Source: Meandrina meandrites (Eukaryota > Cnidaria > Anthozoa > Scleractinia > Meandrinidae). Taken from it: 64,000 nt of DNA. The DNA lies in contig OY855905.1 of assembly GCA_963693305.1 (NCBI GenBank), positions 44,378,895 through 44,442,894 on the forward strand. Reading direction: 5' to 3'. Position 1 is the first letter of the stretch, and each line of letters opens with the position of its first letter. Of the stretch, positions 40,951-49,561 are shown piece after piece. The position numbers and the translations under genes were made by a program. Under the pieces are notes generated by a model. That model saw only the letters and a list, made by a program, of their open reading frames with translations. It searched no databases and was not told the DNA's origin.

Positions 40951-41808
40951 ATGGAGGTTTACTGTGTGAAAGAAAAGCGTTTCACACCCAACGTACCGGG
41001 AAGTGAAACATTCGCAACCACAAAAACCGGTAGAAGGCTGCTTAAAGTAAAATGCGCAAGTTGTGGCATTACCAAGACACGATTCATTTCTAATAAAACG
41101 CGAAGTGGTGGTGATTATGATATGAGAATTTATGCGGGTAATCGAGTAGATGACCCAACAAACCCCCTTTACCAACGTGGTGGGGGGTTTGATTTGCATA
41201 AAGCTATTGGCAAGCTGCCTAAACCAAAAAAGGGGTGGACGCTTCCTGGTCATAACTACACAGGACCGTACAATCCCCTTGAAAAACAGCTTTCTTACGA
41301 CCCCAAGACGGGAAAGATCTTGAAGATTTATCAGCAACCCACAGGCGCCACAGACGCAGTTTCAATGCAGCATGACGTTGATTATGCCGTCTGCGCAGGC
41401 AAGAAAAACGAAAAAAGCTGTAAACATGATGCAGACAAAAAAATGGTGAAGGCACTTGACGCTATTCCCAAAAATAAACGGCAATGGGGTCATGCCGCGG
41501 CCCGAAATGCAATCAGCTCGAAACAAAAAGTAGGATTGGGTGTCGGTGAAACGATCAATAAAAATATCGGTGAAAAAATTCCAGGCTTTCAACCGGCTCA
41601 AGATGTGGCTGCTGCAATCATGGCTGTCACAGGTGGTGATAAGGATTTGTTTAAAAAGTATTGGAGTGGTGCCATCGCAAAAGGTGCCTTTAACAAGAAA
41701 ACCGGTCTGTTCAGCAAAAAGTTTTGGACACACCCTAAAAATACAACTGGGCCATGTAATCGGATTGTATATAAAAATGGAAAATGGCATAACCAATATT
41801 GCGACTAA
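40951..41808 (+). CDS. Tagged paralogue 4: CASCG domain fused to a phospholipase A2 domain
   Basis: 285 residues. Shared N-terminal domain (1-48), then a parvovirus-type phospholipase A2: calcium loop YTGPYNPLEK (about 103-112) and catalytic helix DAVSMQHDVDYAVC (135-148, His141-Asp142). Such domains in virions breach endosomal membranes during entry, and the same role is likely here. The remaining about 120 residues are unassigned. Frame intact. Confidence 0.85.
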   Translation: MEVYCVKEKRFTPNVPGSETFATTKTGRRLLKVKCASCGITKTRFISNKTRSGGDYDMRIYAGNRVDDPTNPLYQRGGGFDLHKAIGKLPKPKKGWTLPGHNYTGPYNPLEKQLSYDPKTGKILKIYQQPTGATDAVSMQHDVDYAVCAGKKNEKSCKHDADKKMVKALDAIPKNKRQWGHAAARNAISSKQKVGLGVGETINKNIGEKIPGFQPAQDVAAAIMAVTGGDKDLFKKYWSGAIAKGAFNKKTGLFSKKFWTHPKNTTGPCNRIVYKNGKWHNQYCD

Positions 41809-41822
41809 AATATTTTTAACAC

Positions 41823-41830
41823 ATATATAA
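41823..41830 (+). promoter_or_regulatory. TATATAAG-type box before the membrane protein gene
   Basis: ATATATAAG lies a few nt before the ATG at 41,834. Confidence 0.5.
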
Positions 41831-41833
41831 GAA

Positions 41834-42352
41834 ATGGATTCTGCAACAAAATTCCGGCGGGATGAAATAGAAATGATAAAGAAAAATCTTGAAAACCAGT
41901 TGGCGCATTACTACCAAACCTCAGCCAAGTTTAAACGGTGGCACACGCGGTGTCAAACAGTATGTGCGTTAACAGGCGGAGTTGCTACCATTCTTACAGG
42001 CTCTGGGTTGGCCGCTTCTCTTTCTGTGGTTGGTGTTGTTGTTGGCGCCCCTTTAATCGCAACTGCCACCTTGTTTTCATTGGTGTCAACCTCCTCCATC
42101 GTCACCGTCAAATTTTTCCTGCGTAAAGCGAAAAAACACGAAAAAATACAAACTTTGGCTGAAGCTACGCTGAGCTCAATCAACTCTCTCATATCGACCG
42201 CTCTTGAAGATGGTAAAATCACAGACAGTGAGTACCAAGATATTATCAAAAAGTACAACAGCTTTACTACTGCAAAGACAAAACTGCGTTTTTCAAACCA
42301 CACTGACGGCGGGGTAAAGGTTAACAGAACATCAAAGACAACTTCTGTTTAA
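41834..42352 (+). CDS. Two-span membrane protein (unknown)
   Basis: 172 residues: charged N-terminal helix, a hydrophobic stretch of about 50 residues (two predicted spans, TGGVATILTGSGLAASLSV and VGAPLIATATLFSLVS), then a soluble tail with a KITDSEYQDIIKKYNSF helix. Its 3' end overlaps the convergent gene at 42,349 by 4 nt. A role in the virion or in host membranes is possible; none is established. Confidence 0.65.
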   Translation: MDSATKFRRDEIEMIKKNLENQLAHYYQTSAKFKRWHTRCQTVCALTGGVATILTGSGLAASLSVVGVVVGAPLIATATLFSLVSTSSIVTVKFFLRKAKKHEKIQTLAEATLSSINSLISTALEDGKITDSEYQDIIKKYNSFTTAKTKLRFSNHTDGGVKVNRTSKTTSV

Positions 42353-42885
42353 TGGCGGGAACCCGGATACCTGTAATAAATAATTTGTTTTAACATTTCT
42401 TCTCTCCACCATTCGTTGAAACTTTTTTCGGCTTTATTTCTGGTTTGTACCATCTTCGGCAATCTTTTCGTGAGCTTTCCCAGTATTGCATTTTTCGCCG
42501 GCCAATCTCTTGTTGAGACCTTTTGAAAATAGTTGTATAAAAAACAAACGTAGTTACACGACCCGGGGTAGCAACTCAGTTGCTGATGCCGCTTGAATTG
42601 GTGAATGACATTACCCAAAAAGGTCAGCCCCATATTGTCACCAACCTGATCTACAGAAATGCCGGTTTTTTTTAGTACCGCAAGTAAATACCATAATTTG
42701 AGGTGGTGTCTCATCTCTTCATGGGGCTCATCCGGCAGTGGGGGTTCCCATGAGTAAAAGTCAAGCTTGATTTCCGGTTTGATTTCTTTTATTTTCGCTT
42801 CCTGCTCTTCCACCCACATTTCGTCAAGCTCTTGGAGGCTTTGTTGTCCTCCGAACCTCTTTGGAAAAGGGAAATCGAAACTCAT
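42349..42885 (-). CDS. Unknown 178-aa protein
   Basis: Leftward gene with its ATG at 42,885, divergent from the integrase gene across a 39-nt spacer containing a TATATA box (42,898-42,903). The N-terminus MSFDFPFPKRFGG is followed by acidic helices, and the C-terminus by Trp/Arg-rich helices (FNEWWREE). No family recognised. The sequence GGGGTAGCAACTCAGTTG (42,565-42,582) occurs identically inside the Lys-rich gene at 37,157-37,174. Confidence 0.55.
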   Translation of the reverse strand: MSFDFPFPKRFGGQQSLQELDEMWVEEQEAKIKEIKPEIKLDFYSWEPPLPDEPHEEMRHHLKLWYLLAVLKKTGISVDQVGDNMGLTFLGNVIHQFKRHQQLSCYPGSCNYVCFLYNYFQKVSTRDWPAKNAILGKLTKRLPKMVQTRNKAEKSFNEWWREEMLKQIIYYRYPGSRH

Positions 42886-42897
42886 TTTGTTGTCATG

Positions 42898-42903
42898 TAT
42901 ATA
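42898..42903. promoter_or_regulatory. TATATA box between the divergent 42,885 and integrase genes
   Basis: TATATA in a 39-nt divergent spacer. It could serve either gene. Confidence 0.4.
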
Positions 42904-42924
42904 TGATCGCGCATAATTATTTAA

Positions 42925-43926
42925 ATGGATAGAAAATTAGAGCGGCATTATTACAGCCCGCAGGGTTACTGGAAAGGCATTTCTGCCATTAAAAAATTAG
43001 CGGTCGCTGCAAAGGTTCCTGAAGTTGTTGCCAAAGAATGGTTGTTCAAACAAGCGCTCTGGCAGATTTACCTCCCCGCACCGCGCTACATTCCTCGTCT
43101 AAAATTCGACGTGCCTACACCCAACAAAGTGCATCAGGCAGATCTTCTTTTTCTGCCGCATGACAAAGTGGATAGCAACTCAGTGGCTAAAACTTACAAA
43201 TACGCGCTTACCGTTGTTGATGTTGCCAGCAGATTCAAAGAAGCTCAACCTTTAACTTCTAAAAACTCTGATGAGGTTGCCAAAGCTTTTAAGACAATTT
43301 ATACACGTGGACCTTTGAAATGGCCTCAACTGTTGCAGGTTGATCCTGGGCGTGAATTTATGGGCGCTGTTACAAAAGAAATGGAAAATCACAAAACTTC
43401 TATCAGACGTGGCCACCCTGAAATTCATAGAGACCAAGCTATTGTTGAACGTTTCAATCGTACCTTGGCTGAGCGTTTGTTTGGCCACCAGTACGCTGTT
43501 GAAATGCGTTCGCCTGAGGGTCAGCGATCTACAGAGTGGGTGAAAAGGCTCCCCAAAGTTGTTTCTGCTCTGAACAACCAAGTCACTCGATTGATTGGTA
43601 TGAAACCCTCTACCGCAATCAAGAAAAAACATGTTTATGCGGAGCCATCAACTAAATATTTGAGACCCGTTGGTTTGAACGAAAAAAAGCTCCCCTCCAT
43701 CGTTATGGTTCGGTATTTGTACGAACCTGGTGAGCTTGAAGGTGGGACAAAAAGAGCCACTGATCCTATCTGGTCCTTGGATATCTTCAATATTGAACGT
43801 GCTTTTATCAAACCGAAACAACCAATTCTTTACTATTTGCGCGGTGGTCCTAAGCGTGGTTTTGTGCGTGAAGAGCTGCTTGTTGTGCCGCCAAATACAC
43901 AATTACCTCCAGCTAACGTCACCTAG
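42925..43926 (+). CDS. Retrovirus-like integrase (DD35E)
   Basis: 333 residues. Catalytic residues are Asp73 (HQADLLFLP), Asp140 (QVDPGREF) and Glu175 (AIVERFNRT), with exactly 35 residues between the last two (D,D-35-E). The N-terminal region before residue 60 is helical, and the C-terminus (WSLDIFNIERAF) resembles a chromodomain-like segment. It would insert linear element DNA and produce the 5-bp target duplications. Intact. Confidence 0.93.
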   Translation: MDRKLERHYYSPQGYWKGISAIKKLAVAAKVPEVVAKEWLFKQALWQIYLPAPRYIPRLKFDVPTPNKVHQADLLFLPHDKVDSNSVAKTYKYALTVVDVASRFKEAQPLTSKNSDEVAKAFKTIYTRGPLKWPQLLQVDPGREFMGAVTKEMENHKTSIRRGHPEIHRDQAIVERFNRTLAERLFGHQYAVEMRSPEGQRSTEWVKRLPKVVSALNNQVTRLIGMKPSTAIKKKHVYAEPSTKYLRPVGLNEKKLPSIVMVRYLYEPGELEGGTKRATDPIWSLDIFNIERAFIKPKQPILYYLRGGPKRGFVREELLVVPPNTQLPPANVT

Positions 43927-43959
43927 GGTGTGGATTATCGTCAAAGTTGATGTACCCGC

Positions 43960-46900
43960 TTAAACATGGTATTCAATTGGTTCTGTATGTATTCCGTCTG
44001 GCAGTACCCAGCGTTTGTCGTAATACGCGCTCAACCCCAGCTTTTCTTGCTCGTATGTTACCATATTCCCGTCTCGCATTCTGAAACCCCTGTTTGTTGC
44101 CATGTCTTTGCTTCCTCCCAATGCTGCTTTGAAACGTTGCCAGTTTATTTCGTTTTGCTTCTTCGACATTCCTTTTGTACTTAGCTTCTGCTTCACTCCA
44201 TCTTCTATTTGATGTTCTGTATAGTAACATTTGGAGCACAGCGCGATCATCCGCTCCCCTTCAAATTCTTTTTTAAACAGCCCCGGTGTTCTCCCGCTCC
44301 ACTTATCCCATGCCAGCCAATTCTTTTTTTGCTCTTCAAATTCCGCTTTCATCTCTGGCTTTACGATGTCTTCTAACTTTTTTCCCGAGATCGCCAGGTA
44401 GTTGCTGTCCGTGTCCATCTGGATCAGCTCGAAATCTTTCCTGTCCAAGTACCTGTCCAAGAAGTCGTAATAAAATTGCAACATCCGCAGCTTGGCCAGC
44501 TGATATACCGCGATTCCGATCTGAAACGGTCTTCTGATTGTTATCCGCGGCTTCCGGCTTTCTAATTCATACGCCTGCCCTATCTCATCTAGATCTTCGA
44601 AATACGCGCTTCTTAATGCTCGGTCTACCACTTTCTCATCCTTTGTGTAGATCACATTTGTTTGCCGTTCCAGCGCTTCTATCAGCTTTCCATACCCGCT
44701 GTTTCCCAGCAGTTTGAATATGTCCGCCAGCAGCGCTTTGCTTTTGTCCACATCCCCCGTTCGCCGCGCTTCTGTGACTTCTTTCACGAACCATTCGAAG
44801 ATCTTTTTCGGTTTGTAATCGATTGTCCGATACACCCTTTTGATTTCTGCCCCGTGGTTTATGTACCACTGCAGTAGCGGCTCGTACAGCAATATCTTTT
44901 CCGCTGACAATGTTCCCAGCAGCTTTTTGTTGCTTTCCACCACTTTTCTCCCTGTTGCTTTCAGATATTCTTTCATGTGCTCTGGTACCGCTTTGGCTGG
45001 CACCGGTTTGTTGTGAAAGAATGGACACATCTCTTCGAACTTTTGATGCAGATGCTCCGGGATTTCTATGTCCACTTCCGCGTATCCGAACCAGCTTTTT
45101 TCTTTCAATCTTTGCGTGAAGTCTGCCGCTTCTTGCGCTAATTGCCAGCCATCTACGCCATCTAAATAATTTGCCTGGTCTGGATTGTTTGTTTGATGCT
45201 CTCTTGAATAGGCTGTGTAGTGCACCACTTTTTCTTTCCCGCAGGGCATATAGTTCAGCATGGTTGATAGATACAGCGCGTTTGCATCGTACCCCTGGAT
45301 GTTTTCACACAGTTTGCTGTCTGGGTATTGATGCGACCTTATCCGCGTTTTGCCCGCCTCATGGTATCTTGTGAAAACCAGACTTGGTCCGCCTACCACC
45401 GCCCCTTTTAACAGGTCATACGCTTCTTTTCTTGGGGCGTAGAGTTCCGCTTTGCGCTCTATTGCGCCTTTTAAAAGATAGTGCAAACTCACCCCTGGTA
45501 TGCTGACTGCGTCTTTCAGTATGTCTATCCCCTTTTCTATGTAGAACGCTTTCATTTTTTCCAGCGCTTCCAGCCCGGGTGCCACATCCAGATTGTTGTA
45601 GTATTCCAGCCAGTCTTTGAACGTTTTCATCCCTTTTTCTTTGAACGTCTGTTTGCAGGCTTTCCATTCTTCTCGCGTCAGCACATACTCTTTTTTCAAC
45701 TTTGAGTACCAATGCTCGTATTCCGGCAAGCCCTCGTAATCCAGCTTTTCTTCGCGGTCGAACCATTCGTATGGCAGCCACGATTTTGTTGCCTTGCAGT
45801 CGTACGCCTTTACCCATCTTTCGTAGCTCGTTCCGGGGCCTAAGTAGTTTATTATGTCCAGAAAACGCAATCTGTCTGTGAGTAAGAACATAATTTTGCT
45901 GCCGTTTTTCGCCACTCTCACTTTGTTTGCCGTGTCCGCCAGCTCTTTCGCGAAGTGGTTTTTGATTAAATTGAGATCGTATGACCCGGAGTTGAATCCC
46001 AGTGTGGGCACCTGGTCGCACCATTCTTCTATCTTTTTTCTTTGGTCTTTGGGGATCAGTTTCACATCTGCCGGCATGAATTCTTCTCTCACTTGCTTCC
46101 TTATGTTTTTCTCCCTTCTCCCCAGCTCTTGCATGAACTTTTGAACTAACACTCTGGGATTTCTTGCGCAGATGTGGGTTGGCTCTCTTTCAAGAGTGTC
46201 GCCGATGCTAACTGAAACCGGTATATGCTTGCTTTCAATCGTCAGATGTTTTGTTGGCTCTTTTCGCTGATTTGCTGCTCCATACGCCTCAAAATCATAC
46301 AGAATCGCGTGTGGATACGCTTTTGTCCGGGGTTTTGGCAGCTCTTCTCCGTGTTTGTCCGCTCCTCCTGGAACTAGCCATTGACATGACCAACATTCAA
46401 TCACTTTGTATCCCACCTTTCGCAGATGGGCTGTGCGCCTTTTTGTGGCTTGGTAGAGCTCTTCTACTGTCTTGCCACCGTGTTCGATTATTTGTTCTCG
46501 ATTTGGATAACATTTTGGACATCCGTGCCAACGACAGCCATGATACTGAAATACCACTTTTTTCTCGTCGTTGTATCCGTCTACCGGCCTTTTCTCTATC
46601 CAGCGTTCTCCCCCGTCCCCCGACATTGCGTGTGCTATTTTGAATTGCCAGTTTTTCTCCACGTACCTCAGCCACTGGATTGATTCTTTTGAGGCTTGGT
46701 GTTTTGGATAGAACGCTTTCTGGTACGCTGTCTGCGGTGCTTCTACTTTTTCACCCGGACAGTGGATCACCGTTTTGCCTTGGCTGCATCTTTCCGCGTG
46801 ACGTTGGAGATTGCTTGCCTTTGTGAATCTTGCGTGACAGTGGTTGCATTCATACGATTTGGCCAACTTCGTGATGTCTTTTATCAGGAACGCGTGCTCT

Positions 46901-48021
46901 CCATAAATCCCTATTGTCATTACGTTTTTGATGCGCATTGGTGGGTTTCTCATTAGGTGCCATACTATTCTGGGGCTAGTTTCTATTCCGAATTCGATTT
47001 CATCCGCGTTAGCCAACTCTGGCGTGTAAACCCTTATTCCCAGCCAATCTGCTAAAACCTTGCCCTTGTTCAGGTGCATTTCCACCTTTTCCAGTTCATC
47101 TAATGACGTTTTCTCCCAAGTTGATGGCATATTTCGGAGTTTGTAGAAACTCTTGGCAAGATCTCGTGCTGCTTCTGTGCTGCGATCCGGTCTTGCTCCT
47201 CTGTGTACGGCTATACAGCGCCATAGACACAGGTTATCTCTATACGTGTCCAGCGTCACCATTGCGTGATTTCCTCTTGCAAGGTTATGTAGCCAGTATG
47301 GTAATGGTCCTGTTCCCATCAATGGCTGGCGGTCTAGCACAACCTTTATATCGACGGTGAAATGGGAGTCAAAGGTCCACTTTGTATCTGGTCTTTCAGT
47401 GTTATCCGGATCTAGACGCGCCGCCTCCATTTCTCTTATCCAATTCTCCGCGTCTGCGTAAGTTTTCATCCAGGGGGAGCCTTTATTTTGGTAGAAAGTT
47501 AGCCTGGTTCCGTCTTCGATGTTTTCAAGAAGATACGAATAGACGTGCCTCATGTAAAACGATGTTCCCACGTTCTCCCTTATCTTTTCCATAAACCTTG
47601 GTGTGAGGTCTTTATTTAGCCCCTCTACGATACGCCACCTCTTGTAACGTCTCCCGCTTGTCTCTTCTACCCCCGCATATTCCGTGTCTTCGTACAGATC
47701 CAGAATCTCATTCTGATAATCTGTCACCGTTTTCACCTTGTTCGGCCGGATTGGGTCAAATATGTTCAATAGGGTTTCTTGCTTTCTGTTTCTGTTTCTG
47801 TTTCTGTTTCTTGGCGGCGGTATTGGTTTTAATTTATCAGGCTTTAGCGGGGCTTTTAATTTTTTATTTACCCCTTCTGGGATTGGTTCTTCCAGCAGAG
47901 TATTTATTTTTCTTTGAATTGTGGGCGAATATTCTGCAATAAATTTTGATAAAAACCGCAAATCCTCGGGATCAAGATTTGCAAGCTCTTCTTCCAATGA
48001 TCTGAGGTCTATGCTGTCCAT
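43960..48021 (-). CDS. Protein-primed DNA polymerase B with N-terminal accessory domains
   Basis: 1,353 residues, ATG at 48,021. N-terminal part: a DNLCLWRCIAVHRG segment (about 262) like the catalytic region of OTU-type or related domains, then a C2H2 zinc finger CNHCHARFTKASNLQRHAER (about 400), then YHGCRWHGCPKC (about 497), like the HNH/Vsr-type endonuclease segment of related polymerases. Polymerase core: exonuclease motifs ILYDFEAYG (about 577) and GFNSGSYDLNL (about 679), PolA GYDANALYLS (about 914), PolB LLGNSGYGKLIE (about 1108), PolC MDTDSNYLAIS (about 1202). It replicates the element from a protein primer. Frame intact. Confidence 0.93.
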   Translation of the reverse strand: MDSIDLRSLEEELANLDPEDLRFLSKFIAEYSPTIQRKINTLLEEPIPEGVNKKLKAPLKPDKLKPIPPPRNRNRNRNRKQETLLNIFDPIRPNKVKTVTDYQNEILDLYEDTEYAGVEETSGRRYKRWRIVEGLNKDLTPRFMEKIRENVGTSFYMRHVYSYLLENIEDGTRLTFYQNKGSPWMKTYADAENWIREMEAARLDPDNTERPDTKWTFDSHFTVDIKVVLDRQPLMGTGPLPYWLHNLARGNHAMVTLDTYRDNLCLWRCIAVHRGARPDRSTEAARDLAKSFYKLRNMPSTWEKTSLDELEKVEMHLNKGKVLADWLGIRVYTPELANADEIEFGIETSPRIVWHLMRNPPMRIKNVMTIGIYGEHAFLIKDITKLAKSYECNHCHARFTKASNLQRHAERCSQGKTVIHCPGEKVEAPQTAYQKAFYPKHQASKESIQWLRYVEKNWQFKIAHAMSGDGGERWIEKRPVDGYNDEKKVVFQYHGCRWHGCPKCYPNREQIIEHGGKTVEELYQATKRRTAHLRKVGYKVIECWSCQWLVPGGADKHGEELPKPRTKAYPHAILYDFEAYGAANQRKEPTKHLTIESKHIPVSVSIGDTLEREPTHICARNPRVLVQKFMQELGRREKNIRKQVREEFMPADVKLIPKDQRKKIEEWCDQVPTLGFNSGSYDLNLIKNHFAKELADTANKVRVAKNGSKIMFLLTDRLRFLDIINYLGPGTSYERWVKAYDCKATKSWLPYEWFDREEKLDYEGLPEYEHWYSKLKKEYVLTREEWKACKQTFKEKGMKTFKDWLEYYNNLDVAPGLEALEKMKAFYIEKGIDILKDAVSIPGVSLHYLLKGAIERKAELYAPRKEAYDLLKGAVVGGPSLVFTRYHEAGKTRIRSHQYPDSKLCENIQGYDANALYLSTMLNYMPCGKEKVVHYTAYSREHQTNNPDQANYLDGVDGWQLAQEAADFTQRLKEKSWFGYAEVDIEIPEHLHQKFEEMCPFFHNKPVPAKAVPEHMKEYLKATGRKVVESNKKLLGTLSAEKILLYEPLLQWYINHGAEIKRVYRTIDYKPKKIFEWFVKEVTEARRTGDVDKSKALLADIFKLLGNSGYGKLIEALERQTNVIYTKDEKVVDRALRSAYFEDLDEIGQAYELESRKPRITIRRPFQIGIAVYQLAKLRMLQFYYDFLDRYLDRKDFELIQMDTDSNYLAISGKKLEDIVKPEMKAEFEEQKKNWLAWDKWSGRTPGLFKKEFEGERMIALCSKCYYTEHQIEDGVKQKLSTKGMSKKQNEINWQRFKAALGGSKDMATNRGFRMRDGNMVTYEQEKLGLSAYYDKRWVLPDGIHTEPIEYHV

Positions 48022-48023
48022 CG

Positions 48024-48029
48024 TATATA
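48024..48029 (-). promoter_or_regulatory. TATATA box before the polymerase gene
   Basis: On the minus strand ATTATATACG directly precedes ATGG of the polymerase start. Confidence 0.45.
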
Positions 48030-48067
48030 ATATGGAAAAATATTTTTTAATTTTTATTATTTAGAAC

Positions 48068-48325
48068 TTTGTACATTTATGTTGCATCCCTCTAAATGGG
48101 CATCCTTTTATCCTTCTCTTGCGAGTAGTAATATCGGAGTCGAACGAATACTACCGAGTAGCACCCACCTTTCCCTATTTCCTAAGGTTTACACTAAGTT
48201 TTCAACTTACCTCGCGAGCTTTGTGAGCGAGGTAAGTTGAAAATCCTTAGTGTTAACCTTAGGAAATAGGGAAAATTAGGTGGGTGCGCCCGAGGTGGTA
48301 TTCGTTCGACTCCGATATTACTACT
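48068..48325 (-). repeat. Right TIR of the Polinton, 258 bp
   Basis: Exact inverse of 31,206-31,463, including the long terminal palindrome (48,124-48,325 on the plus strand). Confidence 0.93.
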
Positions 48326-48330
48326 TCTTA
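48326..48330 (+). repeat. Target-site duplication of the Polinton, right copy (TCTTA)
   Basis: See 31,201-31,205. Confidence 0.8.
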
Positions 48331-48357
48331 ACTACCGCTTGTACGTGTAAAGTGAAC

Positions 48358-48728
48358 TTAGAACAGCTTCAAGCTGCACAAAACTGCGATCACCATTATC
48401 ATCATCTTCATGTTAGAGGAGACGGTGAAGCCTCTGTTACAGGGCGTGTCGCCATCACTGACGCAGCAAGCGGCTTCGCATTCTTTTATCTTCAATTTCT
48501 TTTTCTTATCGTCATCTGCACAAACTTTTTTCATTTCTTCACAATCGCTTTTTGGTAAACATCCTCTCGACTCATCCACTACACCGTCGGTATTCTCCCC
48601 GTGCAACTTGAAGCAAGTGTAGTCGTCGCCGGTGCAGTTGACCTTTTTCTGATCTTTTTCGCACTGATCCGTGGTGTAATCCTCTTTTTCGTTCTTCGGA
48701 GAGCATTGATAGCACATGAATGAATATG
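48358..48728 (-). CDS. Ly6/uPAR-type GPI-anchored protein, last exon
   Basis: Starts in phase 1 after a CATGCAG acceptor. Encodes FMCYQC, seven further Cys, the closing motif CCVSDGDTPCN and a hydrophobic tail ending VIAVLCSLKLF, fitting a GPI-anchor signal. Its signal-peptide exon is probably 55,500-55,551 (phase 1). The protein closely resembles that of the exon at 56,556-56,941, so the two are local paralogues. The Polinton lies immediately downstream of its stop codon. Confidence 0.75.
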
Positions 48729-49099
48729 CTGCATGTAATAACAACAAGTCATTGTTAGATTACGTTTTGTGGCACAGTGTAGTGTTCATCCGATTTTTTA
48801 TTATTTTTTATTATTTTTATTTTTTATTTACTTATTGCGATACTAATTGCCATTTTAATTATTAACATTAACCGACAATGCAGAAGCGGTATATTTTCTA
48901 CGTATATCTCACTTAGATAACAATTACAGAGATGTGAAATCGCTTCAACAAGCCTCTCTCCGTTCATGCATCTTAACTTTATTTCCTAAAATAACAGTCA
49001 ATTTTTATTGACATGAACCCCATCGGTATAAGTAGTGCAACAACAAGCAGCAACAACAACAAAAATAAAAACAACAGCAACAAGAATATATATAAAAAA

Positions 49100-49330
49100 G
49101 TCTGCGTTCGAGCCTAGTGGCCCATCAGACCGGAGCTTATCCCGGTTTCCGTAGCATGAAGCGACTAGGAGTATTTCTACTCCCCCCTGGATGGAATGCT
49201 GGTCCATCGCAGAGTTACCCCCAGCAGTAAATTCGTCGGTACCCATTTATACACCTGGGTGGAGAGAGGCACTATGAGAGTAAAGTGTCTTGCCCAAGAA
49301 CACAACGCAGCGCCCTGGCCAGGGCTCGAA
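49100..49330 (+). repeat. Dispersed repeat with CACCTGGGTGGAGAGAGGCA
   Basis: The arrangement CATTTATACACCTGGGTGGA ... CTTGCCCAAGAACACA ... GGGCTCGAACCCG looks like an interspersed, short-repeat family. It precedes a TAA microsatellite. Confidence 0.4.
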
Positions 49331-49355
49331 CCCGAGAAGAATATATTAATAGCTA

Positions 49356-49368
49356 TAATAATAATAAT

Positions 49369-49467
<99 letters not shown>

Positions 49468-49512
49468 GATGATGATGATGATGCCCTATACCCACCTAGG
49501 GTTATGGTTTAA

Positions 49513-49560
<48 letters not shown>
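49356..49560 (+). repeat. TAA and GAT microsatellites
   Basis: A TAA array (about 49,356-49,467) followed by GAT arrays (about 49,467-49,483 and 49,513-49,560). Confidence 0.9.

Positions 49561-49561
<1 letters not shown>

Larger units (their letters stand above)
31206..48325. mobile_element. Polinton/Maverick (adintovirus-type) integrated virus-like element, 17,120 bp
   Basis: Bounded by identical 258-bp TIRs starting AGTAGTAATATCGG and by the 5-bp repeat TCTTA. It encodes the full Polinton core: protein-primed DNA polymerase B, retrovirus-like integrase, packaging ATPase, adenain-like protease, double-jelly-roll major capsid and penton proteins. It also has a collagen-like fibre, a phospholipase A2 protein and several unknown small proteins, nineteen genes in all. 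TIR identity and nearly complete frames indicate recent integration. The exception is the protease, which has no start of its own. It lies about 30 bp beyond the stop codon of a Ly6-type gene (48,358). This is an element of an animal genome, described here only as found. Confidence 0.95.

Noticed and set aside
44636..46024. 130- and 202-aa frames in another reading of the polymerase gene
   Set aside because: Shadows inside an intact polymerase frame, with no independent start signal.
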